A DNA stretch of 64,000 nt from Sialis fuliginosa (GCA_961205875.1 OY540818.1:19256761-19320760), one strand, 5' to 3'; shown: positions 12,712 through 24,299, counted from the stretch's first letter. Numbers and translations are program-made. Notes: generated from the sequence alone by a model not told the origin.

Positions 12712-14448
12712 TCAGATAGACCATACAATAGTTTCAATCCAAGGTACGTAGTTCGATATTCTCGTATATACACTAGGAACATCGGCAATACCACAACCTT
12801 TACTAAATGAACTTAGCCCAACGACAGTGTACATACAAGGGAATTTTGGGTGGTGCATTTGGAGTGGAGATCCAGCAGAACCCTTAAAAATATCGCAAGT
12901 TTATCATATATAGAAATTTATATATGAATTACAACAAAATTAAAAATTCCGAATTTACCTGGCAAATATCATTATTTGGATTTGGACTTCCAGCACATAT
13001 TTGTAAACCATCTACAATTCCATTCTTCAATCTTCTTTTATTTACATCACTGTACGTAGCGTTACATTCTTCGTTACTATACTTTTGTAAAGTAACCTTC
13101 ATCATATCATCAACAGGTGAACTGCTCCAATCGATTATTCCCCAACCAGAATTGATCAAATTCTGACTGGAAAACTCCTGTAAAGTTTGGAGACAAGCAG
13201 GACGCGCGTATGGTGAAAATGTTACATCTTTGTCTAAACGAATTATAGCGATGTCGTTATACTTTTGTGAACCTTTGTAATCAGGATGAACTGTTATTTT
13301 TTCAATATTAAAATCTTGAGTTTGCGCATCGTCTGTGGTCGAATTGGTATTCAGATCTCCAAGACGAACCGATTTTGGTTTACCCCTAATAATAACAAAT
13401 CAATTATGTATAGATACAATATTATATATTTACATATAATTTCATAAAATTTGACACCTCGATAAATTCTTTATAATACCGGACAAATTTATAAGTAAAA
13501 TAATAAGTACTTACAAGCGACTAGTTGCACAATGAGCGGCTGTAAGTACATATCTGTCACTTATTAGAAATCCATTGCAATTCCAAGATATGGAATCTGT
13601 TTCTCCGAAACCAACTAAAGCCTTAAATAAAATAAAGGTGTTTATTAACTATACTTAATTTCCATTACGTCAACAAACTGTTCTATAAAATGCAATAACA
13701 TTTTATCAATTATTTATTATTGTTTGTAACTTACTACATGGGGAAATTCCTTAGGTTTTGCTTTAATTAAACCAGGTACATATTCTTGTTGGAAATCACA
13801 CTCATTTGCTATTGATCCATATTCATTGCATTCTATTTTAAATCAAAAATCAGTTTATACATAATAATTAATTACAGTTTAAAATCTGTTTTTATAAACC
13901 GTTTTAAATTATATATAGTTTTTATTAAAAAAATTATGCGTGTGACAAGGATTCAGGGGACAGACGGACGTACAGACAGACACGGAACGAAAAGTGTTTG
14001 TCTTGACGTGAAACGGATAAATCAATTTAAAATTTTGAAATCGGAGAACATTTTTTTTGTCTCAATCTGAAACGATCACATAGCTTCTCGTATCTTCGAT
14101 ATTGCGTGGAAGCAAAATCTGTTTCATTAATTAAGTACAGAGTATCTTAATAATATAATAAATGCTTCTATAACTTACTTTGTTCACTAATAGATAAGAC
14201 CTTAGCCATACCTGAAAATAAAAATAAATTTATTTATTTATTGTAATTAATAATTAATATGTAAAATAATAATTTTTTTTCAATATTTAGTCTACGACCA
14301 TTATAAAATTAAAATAATTTAAATGCTTTTTTGTTGTTGATATGGTATTAAAATAAAACGATCTATTTTGTATATACTTACTATTTAATTCCTGTGCATT
14401 TATCATAACTGATATTAACAAAAAACATAATATTTTAATGTAAACCAT
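12712..14448 (-). CDS. Gene C: serine protease homologue, active site GSAGSP
   Basis: Secreted S1A homologue of 300 residues. Exons: 14448-14382 (signal), 14211-14179 (33-nt micro-exon), 13832-13735, 13621-13515, 13385-12959, 12882-12712; all phases fit. The signal is MVYIKILCFLLISVMINA, followed by QELN. There is no clip domain. TAAHC (His57), YNDIAII (Asp102) and DICQ (Asp189) are kept, but the active site reads GSAGSP, so Asp194 is Ser and Ser195 is Ala. The region matching the activation site reads EY-VPGL instead of R-IVGG, so no trypsin-type activation cut is expected. The closest relatives by exon pattern are E, F, H and I. It is most likely non-catalytic. Confidence 0.9.
13934..14115. 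mobile_element. Right half of a TGCTTCCTCG-type element
   Basis: It carries ATGCGTGTGACAAGGATTC, GACGTGAAACGG and GATATTGCGTGGAAGCA in the same order as at 1680-1860. It lies in the intron upstream of the KCNEY-type exon of gene C. Confidence 0.65.
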
Positions 14449-14471
14449 TTTGATACGATGTATGTAACAGA

Positions 14472-14523
14472 ACATCTACAAGATATCTACCAATGTTATT
14501 GCAAAACACGTTCTTTTATAAAA
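14472..14523 (-). promoter_or_regulatory. Gene C core promoter candidate
   Basis: Read on the minus strand, TTTATAAAAG is followed about 30 bases later by GGTAGATATCTTGTAGATG and then the start codon some 25 bases on. The same arrangement precedes gene E, the orphan signal exon and gene H, and the second block alone precedes F. Confidence 0.6.
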
Positions 14524-14827
14524 TATATTCTGTAAACAAGTTTTTTTTAAGTAAAAAAACCAGATAACCATAAAATGCTATTCAAAAGTGAATAGCATTT
14601 TATATGTGAAACCAATTATAAAATTTATAAAAATATATATAATTTATTTTAATATTTAAATAGATAAAATACATATTTATTGAAATCATCAAATTCATTT
14701 AAAAGTCAATATTATAAATAATTAATTATACAATACATTTATTTGCTATTAAAGCTAGTTAATTGATAACATACAATTTTTTTTACAATATATGCATTAA
14801 AAACAACAGATCAAATTATTGTAATAA

Positions 14828-16378
14828 CTAATTACAGTCTACTTTATTTTCGATCCACGATAAATACTGCGCAACGTCGGTATATAAACTGTACTCTTTC
14901 AAATCACAGCTCCTAGTGTTCTGGTCTACGAGTGAAAGTGAAATAATACCCCTGATAAAGTATCTGCCACCAACCCACAGGAACAAACCACCTCCAGAGT
15001 CTCCTGTACAAGGACCTTTGCCATCTTTACTTCCTGTAATTAAATGTTATCAAAAATTATTTCAATTGAGATAGGTAGGCTTTTGTTTTTCAATATGAAA
15101 AATGTAAACAATCGTTCACTATCGGCATTTGTTTACAAAGCACACTTTGATGACAATTGCATTTATACACATTCGATTCAATTATATTCTCCATGATTGG
15201 GGTTTAATATTTATAATAAATATCATAGTTTTTTTTTATCTTTCGTAAGAAATAACTAAAATGGTTCAACACAGTTGATTTTTAATGATTTCACCATTTT
15301 CAAAAATAAATGATAATAAAATGTACCCACCAGCACAAAGTGTTTTATTGTTGACAAAATGTTTGACTTCGCTGAACAAGCAATCCACTTGCGACACTAT
15401 AGGGACCCTCAGTTCTCTGGGTGTTGAAGTTGTTTGTCGACCAGTTTCATCTTTACCCCATCCAACAACCTAGGAATCGTTTCTTTTTAACAGATATGCT
15501 ATTGAATTTATAGGTATTTAAATTTTAATGTGAAATAATTAATAAATGATAGAAGGTATTAAAACTTAATTATTTCAATAGATAATTTTTTTCAGAATAT
15601 GGGGTGACATTTAAAGGCCTCTTTTGTTTTCTAAACAGAAACTTATTATGGTGTAAAATTTTGTCTGACTAGAGATTTTTTTACCCGGAAACCATCGACG
15701 GTGAAAAAGGCAAGATCACAGAGACTCTTGGTAACTTGGTTTCACTTCATAATGGCATAATGAAATTTAACACTTACAACTCCTTCTTGTCCAACGATAG
15801 TATCTATTGTAGAATCCATACTCCAAAGACAGACAGTTCTGATATTTGTGAACTGCACAAAATCAACTGTTTTCGTAAACACCAGCACAGCGATGTCATC
15901 GTTCAACATTCCACGTTTGTTATATCTCTCGTGTACGTAGTAATGATGCACACCGGAAGTGAACACTCCGGTCTGATCCCAATCGTCGATGTTGAATTTA
16001 CCGACCATTACCACTAATTCATTCGATGGTGCCCTATCGCCGTAACGGTTTTGTATACAATGCGCAGCTTGAATTAAAAAAAAGCCTGCTGTAATAATTT
16101 ACGATCTTTGATTGATTCGATCATACCTGTCAATACATGTCTATCAGTGATGAGGCTCCCACCACAAGTGAAGTTGAGGAAACCATCTTTACTTCTGAAT
16201 AAGCTGCTCAACCAGAGGTACTGGTCTCGGCCTGGTTCTGAACCTCCGTGAATTAACGGGATGTGGTTCAGAGGGTAACCACAGTTATGGAGGAATCTGT
16301 TAATCTTATTGGAATTTGTCGAAGGAGCATTTGTGTCAGTGTTTGGAGTAGTGGTCTCGGCAATTGGTGTTTCTGTAA
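14828..16378 (-). CDS. Gene D: gastrulation-defective-like serine protease, 3' part only
   Basis: Protease domain of a gd-like S1A protein. Exons: 16378-16127, 16067-15778, 15469-15331, 15033-14828, ending at TAG. In order it shows a Thr/Pro/Asn-rich stretch, HNCG, an N-terminus-like LIHGGSEPG, CGGSLITDRHVLTA|AHC (His57 across the junction), NDDIAVL (Asp102), VVGWGKDE, and PCTGDSGGGLFLW (Ser195). Residue 189 is Gly, so specificity is not trypsin-like. The exon structure and DSGGG motif differ from every neighbour. No signal peptide or gd N-terminal domain is found between 16378 and the next gene at 16924, an interval that holds a transposon. It is either a 5'-truncated copy or has distant upstream exons. 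The triad is intact. Confidence 0.8.
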
Positions 16379-16518
16379 CTGTAATGAAGTAATATATATG
16401 TAGATTTTAAAATTTTTTATTAAGTAGAACGTAAATAATACGAATATTTAAAAATTCAAAAATATAAATATATTTAAATGTTTTTTGGATATGGCGTCAG
16501 TATAGTTTTACATAGGTA

Positions 16519-16896
16519 CAGTCGCCTGCATCAATGGTCTTGCAGTTTGTATTCATTTTCGTTTATCACAAACTTAGTAGGCTCCTCCTATTTGATTATT
16601 ATAATATTTAAATCATTTCTCTATGTATCAAACAAAGACAGATATTTTGAAATTCATTTGCTAGATAAAGAACTACTCTTCGTTTATAATAGGTACTCAT
16701 ATATATTTGTGCAATTAAATTATTGTGTAATTTATTGAAAATTGTATACGTAAATTTTGTGGCAATAAATATATTTTAGTATTTAAATATATTAAACTTG
16801 ATAGAAAAAGATAACCGATGATGTTGTCTTTAAATTTGGAATCTGTTGTAAGCGATTCTAGCCTTTAGGGTGCCAGACGAGTTCTGCAGGCGACTG
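16519..16896. mobile_element. Tc1/mariner-type miniature element, copy 1
   Basis: Terminal inverted repeats CAGTCGCCTGCA and TGCAGGCGACTG are flanked by TA on both sides (16517-16518 and 16897-16898). A second complete copy is at 36792-37187, and part of one lies inside 24300-25156. It occupies the place where the 5' exons of gene D would be expected. Confidence 0.85.
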
Positions 16897-16923
16897 TACA
16901 TTAATAAACAAGTGATATATGCT

Positions 16924-19900
16924 TTAAAAAAAATGATAAGATTTTGATATGATTATTTTTCCATTTACTGTATATAAAAATGTTTTATAAGATAATCTTG
17001 TGATAGGTGATCTCTTTAAAATCATTTGTACGTTACCGATATGTGACATGTTAGACCATACAATTGTTTCAATCCAAGGTACGTATTCCGAGACTCTTGT
17101 AAACACTGAAGGGATATTGGGCACACCGCAAGTTTCACCAAATGAACCTATTCCGACGACAGTGTACATGCAACGGAATGTTGGGTGGTATTTTTGGAGT
17201 GGAGATCCACCCGAACCCTAAAACAACAGATATTATTAGAAATTAAGTATTAGACAATATAAATAATTTTCAAAAAAACATCTGCCAAGTAAATGCACAG
17301 TGCTTCCTCGTGCTTAATTCACCAAAGGTAGTTAATTATTCAACAATTTAAATAAAAACCGATAATGTTTAGATAAATTGCCTGGAATTGGTTAACCATT
17401 TGTTTTTATACAATTTTACTAAAAAATATTAGTTCGAAATTTTTCTTAAAACGCACCTGAATATTTTTTCGTGTATTTTTAATTTTTTAACAATTTCAAT
17501 CTAAATCTAAATTTATGCAAACGTCAAAATGACATTTAATATGTCCAAGCGAATATCAATTTAGAAAAACAAAACACGAATTTTAAAAATAAATTGAGAT
17601 TAATCTTTGTAAGGGAATATTTTATAACAAACGTTGTAGACTCATATTATAAGAAATTTAATGCTCTACAAAAAATTTCTATAAAATTTTCACGTAACAT
17701 GTGTCGTTCTTGAGATATCTTGGAAAAATAAATATTTTGGGATGTCATTCAAGCTAGACCCAACCATCCGACCAAGTTTCAATAACATCAATTCAGTGGT
17801 TCATGAGTTATGCGTTTAACAAGGATTCAGGGGACAGACGGACACACGAATGGACAGACAGACAGACACGGACCGAAAAATGTTTGTCTTGACGTGAAAC
17901 GGATAAATCAATTTAAAATTTTGAAATCGGAGAACATTTATTTTGTCTCAATCTGAAACGATCACAAAGCTTCTCGTATCTTCGATATTGCGAGGAAGCA
18001 ATATTATTATTATTTACTAACACAATTCTAATTCAACAAAACAAATACTGATTTTACCTCGCAAAGACCATTCTTTGGATTTGGACTCCCAGCACATATT
18101 TGTGTGTCATCTTCAATTTTATTCATCAATACTTTATTACAATCTTCGTGACTATATTGTTGTAAAGTAGCCTTCATCATATAGGGCCGTGGTGGATTAT
18201 TCCAATCGATTTTTCCCCAACCAGTATTAATAAAACTCTCACTGTCAAAGTCTTCACTAGAAAATTCCTGTAAATTTTGCAGACAAGCTGGACGAACATA
18301 TGGTGTAAATGTAACATTTTTGTCTAAACGAATTAAAGCGATATCGTTGTACTTTTGGGTATCTTTGTAATCAGGATGAATTGTTATTTTTTCAATATTA
18401 TAATTTTGTACTTGTGCATCTTCTGTAGTCGATTTGATATTCAGATCTCCAAGGCGAACCGATTTTGGTGGAATCTTAGTACTAACAAATTAATTATGTA
18501 TAGAAACAACATTTATATCCGGTATTGTAAAGAATTTATTGTATAGAACAAAATTTTTCGGAAAACTTAAAAGATTCAAGAGTTAGCTCAAATTTTGTAT
18601 AAAAAAAAACTAATAAAAGGTTATTAGAAGCTCCATTCAAAATCTTAAAATGATTGGCCATCTGTGAGTGAAGATATCATCAAAATAAAATCACAAATTT
18701 AACATTACGAAATTTTAAGCAGATTTTCAACGAAAAAGTTAATCATTTTATGCGAAGGAAGATCAAGAAATTTATGAAATTTTGAGAAAAACTAAATTAA
18801 TATATTTGGAGTTAATATAAAAAATCTCAAGTATTTTCACCACTCCGTTTTTAAGTTATAAGTAAAATAAAAACTTCTTTTCTGATTAAAAATATGACAA
18901 CGCCGCAAAATATTGACAATTTCCGCGGTATTTAAAAATCGTACGTGCTGAATATTATATTGTTCTTTTAATTTCAAGGAATAATAAAAATAATAAAAAC
19001 TATTTCTTAATTATATACTTATAATATATAACAAATTCAGCTGCAAATAATAGTACACGTTATCACATCAAAACATTAAATAATATGTAGCTGTCATCAG
19101 GAATACAAAAGTCGCGCATGCGCAATAGAAAATATATGCTCAACGTTGCCAAATTTTATTTTAATTTATACCACGGTTATCTTGATTTTATACTACACTT
19201 TTTTTCCTTTTCTAAACTATACAGGAGGTGTCTCATAACAAAACATTTGTCGAGAGGAATAAGTGGGAGGGGAGTGACTGTGACGTCACTGGCCGTCTTG
19301 TCAAATTGAAAATTTGAATTAATAGTTAATAATTAGTAATTTCTACGGCTAGTTACGTCACTAGCCGTCAACCAAAACCTTATATTAAATTTAAATGTCA
19401 GTTCACTAACAGCTGTTATCAATTAGGGGTAAATACGGAGAGTCTGGGGGTCTTCTGTCAAAAACTCTGAAAACCACGTGTTGATGTGTTAGAATAGAGT
19501 AGAGTATGCTGTATCTATGTTAATATATTATTTACTGCATAGACAGAAATTCATAAACCTAACCTAACCCTACCTGAAAACGAACCAATCTATCTGGACT
19601 ACTCTAACTTAATTAAACTAAATTATTAAATATAACACAGCTAAACGTAGCCAGTCGTTTTATAAAATACGTGATTTATAAAAGTTGATAACCCTCATCT
19701 AGTCACGCATTCGCGTCAACTCTATTCTGAATAACTATATACGTGATTTTTCACAAATCTGACAGAGGACCCCCAGACTCTCCGTATTAGCCCAATTAGG
19801 ATTTATAAATGATAGCTTATGTATAATTTGACACCTCGCAGATAGTGTTAGCTTTGCTGTTTGTCTACAATAAATTCTTTGTAATACTGGATATTATTTT

Positions 19901-20665
19901 TAAATAAAAAAATAAGTACTTACAAGCGTTCAGCTACACAATGAGCGGCTATAAGTACATATCTTTCACTTATTAGAACTCCATTGCAATTCCAAGGTGC
20001 GGAATCTATTTCTCCGATACCAACTAAAGCCTAAAATACATATAATAAAGGTATTTATTAATGATTTGGGTTTGTAACAACTGTAGCTATCAATTTCCTC
20101 TACTTCAATATACTGTTCTATAAAATACAATCTTATTTTATCAATTATTTATTTTATTATTTATAATTATTGGTAACTTACGGCATGGGGAAATTCCTTA
20201 GGTTTTGCCTTAATTAAACCAGGTACATATCTTTGCTGGAAGTTACAGTTATTTGCCATTGATGCATATTCATTGCATTCTATTAACAAACATTAAATTC
20301 TATTTTTACAACCGTTTTAAATTATATATCATTTTTATTAAAAAAATCAAATTTTCTTATGTTTACCCTATTTAAAAAACAATGTTTCTGCAACTTACTT
20401 TCTTCACTAATAGATGAGCTCTCGATTATAACTGAAAATAAATAAAAAATTAGTTTATATGATTTAATTAATAAGTAAAATAAAATATATTTTTTGATAA
20501 ATATTTAGTCTACTATTATTATGATTTTTTTAAATAATTTAAATGTTTTTTTATTGCTGATATATTAAAATAAAACTATATATCTTGCATGTACTTACTA
20601 TTTAATTCCTGTGCATTTATCATTACCGATATGAATAAAAAACACAATATATTAATGTAAAACAT
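16924..20665 (-). CDS. Gene E: serine protease homologue, active site GSGGSP, extended C-terminus
   Basis: Secreted S1A homologue of 340 residues. Exons: 20665-20599, 20431-20399 (33-nt micro-exon), 20279-20182, 20030-19924, 18481-18058, 17217-16924; all phases fit. The signal is MFYINILCFLFISVMINA. IAAHC (His57) and YNDIALI (Asp102) are kept; the active site is GSGGSP (Asp194 to Ser, Ser195 to Gly). The activation region reads RY-VPGL. Residue 189 is Gly. Paralogues end at IVWSI or similar, but here the frame runs on for about 34 more residues after IVWS, mostly Ser/Lys/Ile rich, until a TAA at 16924, so the ancestral stop has been lost. An alternative first exon may lie at 21349-21415. The 1.4-kb intron before the main exon holds a transposon. 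Confidence 0.87.
17273..18000. mobile_element. TGCTTCCTCG-type element, longest copy
   Basis: It runs from the CTGCCAAGTAAATGCACAG leader to GCGAGGAAGCA, with the (GACAGACG)n-like segment at 17830-17870. It is about 730 bp and non-coding, and lies in the last intron of gene E. Confidence 0.7.
19428..19792. mobile_element. Miniature element with 8-bp target duplication
   Basis: Ends GGTAAATACGGAGAGTCTGG and the complement of CCAGACTCTCCGTATTAGCC are flanked by CAATTAGG at 19420-19427 and 19793-19800, an exact 8-bp duplication. It is hAT-like by duplication length. It lies in an intron of gene E. Confidence 0.8.
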
Positions 20666-20682
20666 GTTGTTACGATGTAAGC

Positions 20683-20724
20683 AGAACATCTATTGAGGTA
20701 TTTGCAAACTAGTTCTTTATAAAC
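20683..20724 (-). promoter_or_regulatory. Gene E core promoter candidate
   Basis: On the minus strand TTTATAAAGAACTAGTTTGC is followed by TAGATGTTCTGCTTACATCG just before the start codon. This is the same TATA-to-GTAGATGTTC layout as gene C, though the second block is partly eroded. Confidence 0.5.
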
Positions 20725-21039
20725 ATTTTTATATGGACAAGGTTTTTTTGACAAAAACCTGTTTAATCATAAAGCGGTATTTAAAACTGAATATTTTTGT
20801 GTGTTAAATTGATTACATTTATTAATAAAAATATTATTTATCTAACAAGGGAACCTTTTCAAGTAATAAAATCGTATCGAATTAAAATTTTGTATATTGA
20901 ACCAAAGGGGCATTCATTTTTTGTAGTGAAAAAGTGGTGAAAACCACTCTCAAAATTTGAATTTTAAATACTATTACGTCACTAATTTGCCTTGGAAATA
21001 AATGCAACTAAATTCAAATTGTGAAATTAGATATTCTAC

Positions 21040-21197
21040 GAATCTGTATTACCGTTGGTATTTCCTTACTACAACGCGTGCGCGAAACTTGTCAAAATCA
21101 TCAACAAACTCCAAAAGAACTGTCATATAAGTTTGATATCTCAGTTGAAAGTGCTTGCTAGCTAACAAATTTGTTAGGTCCTTTATGATACCGGACA
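21040..21197. mobile_element. Partial GTCCGGTATT-type element
   Basis: The words CTACAACGCGTGCGCGAAAC, TTTGATATCTCA and TTTATGATACCGGACA match the right parts of the elements at 52415-52699 and 53100-53417. Confidence 0.6.
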
Positions 21198-21348
21198 TTA
21201 ATGTAATTAATAAGTAAAATGATTTGAAAAATGTATAGTCTACTTATATTATGAAATTAAAATTATTTAAATGCTTTTTTTGATATACTTACTCATAGTA
21301 TTAAAATAAAACTGTCTATCTTGTAATTATATATGTACGTATACTTAC

Positions 21349-21415
21349 TATTTAATTCCTGTGCATTTACAATAGCCAATATGAACAAAAAACACGATAT
21401 ATTAATATAAACCAT
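21349..21415 (-). other. Orphan signal-peptide exon (alternative first exon of E, or relic)
   Basis: ATG at 21415-21413 opens MVYINISCFLFILAIVNA, then QELN, ending at AATA followed by the donor GTAAGT, in the same phase as the first exons of C and E. No other exons lie between it and gene E's own first exon at 20665. It has its own conserved TATA and GTAGATGTTC box upstream. It could be an alternative first exon of E, since the phase is compatible with E's micro-exon, or all that remains of a deleted gene. Confidence 0.75.
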
Positions 21416-21442
21416 GTTGATTCAATGTACATATGTAACAGA

Positions 21443-21493
21443 ACATCTACAAGGTATCTACCGATGTAATTACAAAACATGTTATTATATAAA
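21443..21493 (-). promoter_or_regulatory. Core promoter candidate of the orphan signal exon
   Basis: On the minus strand TTTATATAATAACATG is followed by CGGTAGATACCTTGTAGATG, then the start codon. It is nearly the same as upstream of gene C, including spacing. Confidence 0.6.
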
Positions 21494-21572
21494 CTTTTTT
21501 TTTTGCAAACAAGTTTCTTGATAACAATAAAACGATATTCAACATTGAATATTGTAATGTATGAAATCTATA

Positions 21573-21722
21573 CAGATTTTATTTGAATATTTAAAATCAT
21601 ATATATATATTATAGTTAATTAAACAATGCAAATATAAAATAAGGGCTATACAGATTTTATTTTAATATTTAAAATCATTTATATATTATAGTTAATTAA
21701 ACAATGCAAATATAAAATAAGG
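21573..21722. repeat. Tandem duplication of about 70 bp in gene F 3' flank
   Basis: Two copies of a block containing TATACAGATTTTATT, ATTATAGTTAATTAAACAAT and GCAAATATAAAATAAGG lie directly below the stop codon, so they are probably in the 3' untranslated region. Confidence 0.7.
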
Positions 21723-21734
21723 GGTGACAATTCT

Positions 21735-23823
21735 TCAGATAGACCGTATTATTGTTTCAATCCAAGGTACGTGGTGTGATATTCTCGTATACACTGCAGG
21801 AACATTGGCAATACCACAACCTTTCCCAAATGAACTAATTCCAACTACAGTGTACGTACAAGGGAATTTTGGGTGGTATATTTGAAGTGGTGATCCAGAA
21901 GAACCCTTAAAAATATTTAAAAGATTTAAAAACATCACCTATTCGACAAAAAATATAATAGGTATGATGCCAGTAATAAAGTATCGGTGAAATTATGATT
22001 TTAAATAATGAAAAGATTCTAAAAAATGTATTTATTTTTTTTATTAAAAGCGAGATTAATATAATTTTTGTTAAAATAAAAACGCAAAATACAGCAATCC
22101 GCCATGTTAGATAATAATGGATGACGTCACGGCTAAGTAAACATCATTTTTGTTTCATTAATATCTGCTCTGTTTATAAATTATTTTGTGGTTTTAAATT
22201 ATCAATTTGCTCAGTTTTGTGTTACCAAAACTAAAACCGAGAAACGTTAGTGATGGAACAAGGATTTATCATTGTTGACGAGGAGTGTTTACATAGGCGT
22301 GACGTCATAAATGCGCCATGACACTGTTTTAACGTCAAATTCAAAATTAGTTTTAAAAGGGTCAATTTTTGCGATTAAACCTTTATTTTCTGTATTTTTT
22401 TTTTTTTTGGAAATATGTAATTATTTTATTATTAGTAATTACCTGGCAAATTTCATTATTTGGATTTGGACTTCCAGCACATATTTGTTCATCATCAATA
22501 ATCCCTTTCATCAATCTCTTTGTATTTATAATTTGACTAAACGCAGCATTGCATTCTTCGTTACTGTATTTTTGCAATGTTGACTTCATCATGTCTTCAA
22601 TGAATAAACCACCTATTTCGACTGATCCCCAACCAGAATTAATCAAATTCTCACCGGGAAACTCCTGTAAAGTTTGAAGGCAAGCAGGACGCACGTATGG
22701 TGTAAATGTTACATCTTTGTCTAAACGAATTATAGCGATATTGTTATATAAAGCTGAAGTTGAATAATCAGGATGAACTGTTATTTCTTCAATAGTGAAA
22801 TCTTGGGGTTGCGCATCGTCAGTTGTTGATTTGGTATCTAACTCTCCAAGACGAACCCAATCTGGTTGACCTCTAATACCAAATAAAATAAGCAATTACA
22901 TATAGTCAGTAAAAATATTATTAATACTTACAAATGAGAAGATACACAATGGGCAGCTGTAAGTACATATCTTTCACTTATTAAAGTTCCACCACATGTC
23001 CAAGATATTGAATCTGATTCTCCGAAACCAATTAAAGCCTAAAAAATATGTACCTGCTATTACAAAAATAATAGATGTAAAACTATTTTATGAATGACAA
23101 TTAATTAGCAAACTTTTGTAACTTACGACATGGGGGAATTCTTTAGGCATAGCCTTAATTAATCCTGGCTCATACAGATATTCTTTTTCCTCATGGTAAA
23201 ATTCCGTAGGCATTGGCTTCATTGGTTGTGGCACATATTGTTGGAAGTCACAATATTTTGCTTTTGATGCGTATTCATTGCATTCTGTAGTAAAGCGAAA
23301 TTTTTTAACAAATTTTAAAATCCATATCGTTTTTGTTTAAGTTTGCAAAAATCATGTTTTTTTTGTTGAAAATCGAAAATTTGAAATCGCCACATCGCAA
23401 TACTGCCTTAAAAAAAGGCGCGTCTTTCTATTTTCTTAACTTAAAAAAGTTAGTCATGAAAGTAACCAAGTTTACTGGTAAATTGTAATTTTTTTTAGAA
23501 AATACCATACTTACTTTCTTCGCTAAAAGAAATAGATACGGCGTTAGTCATACCGGGGAATACAAAATCATCTGGAAAATAATTCAAATTAGACTTTACA
23601 AAGAGCTGTTAAAAAATATGTATAAAATATTAACAAGAAATATATTGAAAAAAAATATAATTATTTTTTATACAAAATTTTTCATAAAATTCAATTTAAA
23701 AATATCTAGTCCCTACTAACATTATGAAATTGTTAACAACTGTATTAGGTACTTACTGTTAATTTGCTGTGCATTTGTACTAACAAATATGAGCAACAAA
23801 CAGAATAATTTAGTGTAAACCAT
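21735..23823 (-). CDS. Gene F: serine protease homologue, Asp102 to Asn, active site GSSGSP
   Basis: Secreted S1A homologue of 329 residues. Exons: 23823-23757, 23571-23515, 23284-23127, 23038-22932, 22872-22443, 21905-21735; all phases fit. The signal is MVYTKLFCLLLIFVSTNA. TAAHC keeps His57, but LYNNIAII has Asn where the family has Asp102. The active site is GSSGSP, so Ser195 is present while Asp194 is Ser. Residue 189 is Glu. The exon carrying ECNEY is 60 nt longer than in C, E, H and I because a 20-codon block has been duplicated: YVPQPMKPMPTEFYH resembles the following YEPGLIKAMPKEFPH. The 3' flank at about 21573-21722 contains a tandem duplication of roughly 70 bp. It is probably non-catalytic, having lost Asp102 and Asp194. 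Confidence 0.9.
22085..22322. mobile_element. Imperfect inverted-repeat element in a gene F intron
   Basis: CGCCATGTTAG and ATGACGTCACGGCTAAGTAA near 22102-22140 pair imperfectly with GTGACGTCATAAATGCGCCA at 22299-22318. It is non-coding. Its boundaries and class are uncertain. Confidence 0.4.
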
Positions 23824-23847
23824 GTTGATATGATGTACATGTAGTTT

Positions 23848-23868
23848 AACTTCTACTAGATAATCTAC
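23848..23868 (-). promoter_or_regulatory. GTAGAT...TAGTAGAAGTT box upstream of gene F
   Basis: On the minus strand GTAGATTATCTAGTAGAAG lies about 25 bases before the start codon, matching the GTAGATATCTTGTAGATG block of gene C. A clear TATA box is not evident here. Confidence 0.4.
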
Positions 23869-24033
23869 AAATAATTCTAAAATATTAACTGTTTATCTGT
23901 AAACAATTTTTATAGGAAAAACCACAAAACCACGAAATGGTATTAAAAGGAAACAAAAATCAAAGTGAATTACAATAATATTATCTTATCACAATAAATA
24001 ACACGATAGTGTATAATTTAATTCACATTTTAT

Positions 24034-24112
24034 TTAAATATTAAAACAATACAATATAGTATAAATTAAATAAATAATTCAAATATAAAACTATGGGTGA
24101 CATTTCCTCAGG
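24034..24112 (-). pseudogene. 3' stub of a lost array gene
   Basis: On the minus strand GCCTGAGGAAATGTCACCC followed by TTTTATATTTG matches the stop codon and 3' untranslated start of gene F (CTGAAGAATTGTCACCCC, then TTTTATATTTGC). Just upstream, the sequence breaks into a satellite unit at 24120. This looks like the tail of a deleted serine protease homologue. Confidence 0.6.
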
Positions 24113-24119
24113 CAGATAT

Positions 24120-24295
24120 AGATATACAGTTGGTGTAAGCTATATTTAAAAAAAAAACTGGAGTCTCCTCGATCGCACCAAGTTGACATATTAACTATTC
24201 AACTTATTTGTTAAATTTTCAATTTAAATTTCTTAATAATAGCCGAAGGCACATGCGAAGGTCTTCGGGCATTAGATAGTCTTAAAGATAATGAT
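24120..24295. repeat. Single 161-bp satellite unit
   Basis: Same unit as at 4983-5455, with CTGGAGTCTCCTCGATCG and GCCGAAGGCACATGCG. It abuts the lost-gene stub and the TA-flanked element at 24300. Confidence 0.8.
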
Positions 24296-24299
24296 TATA

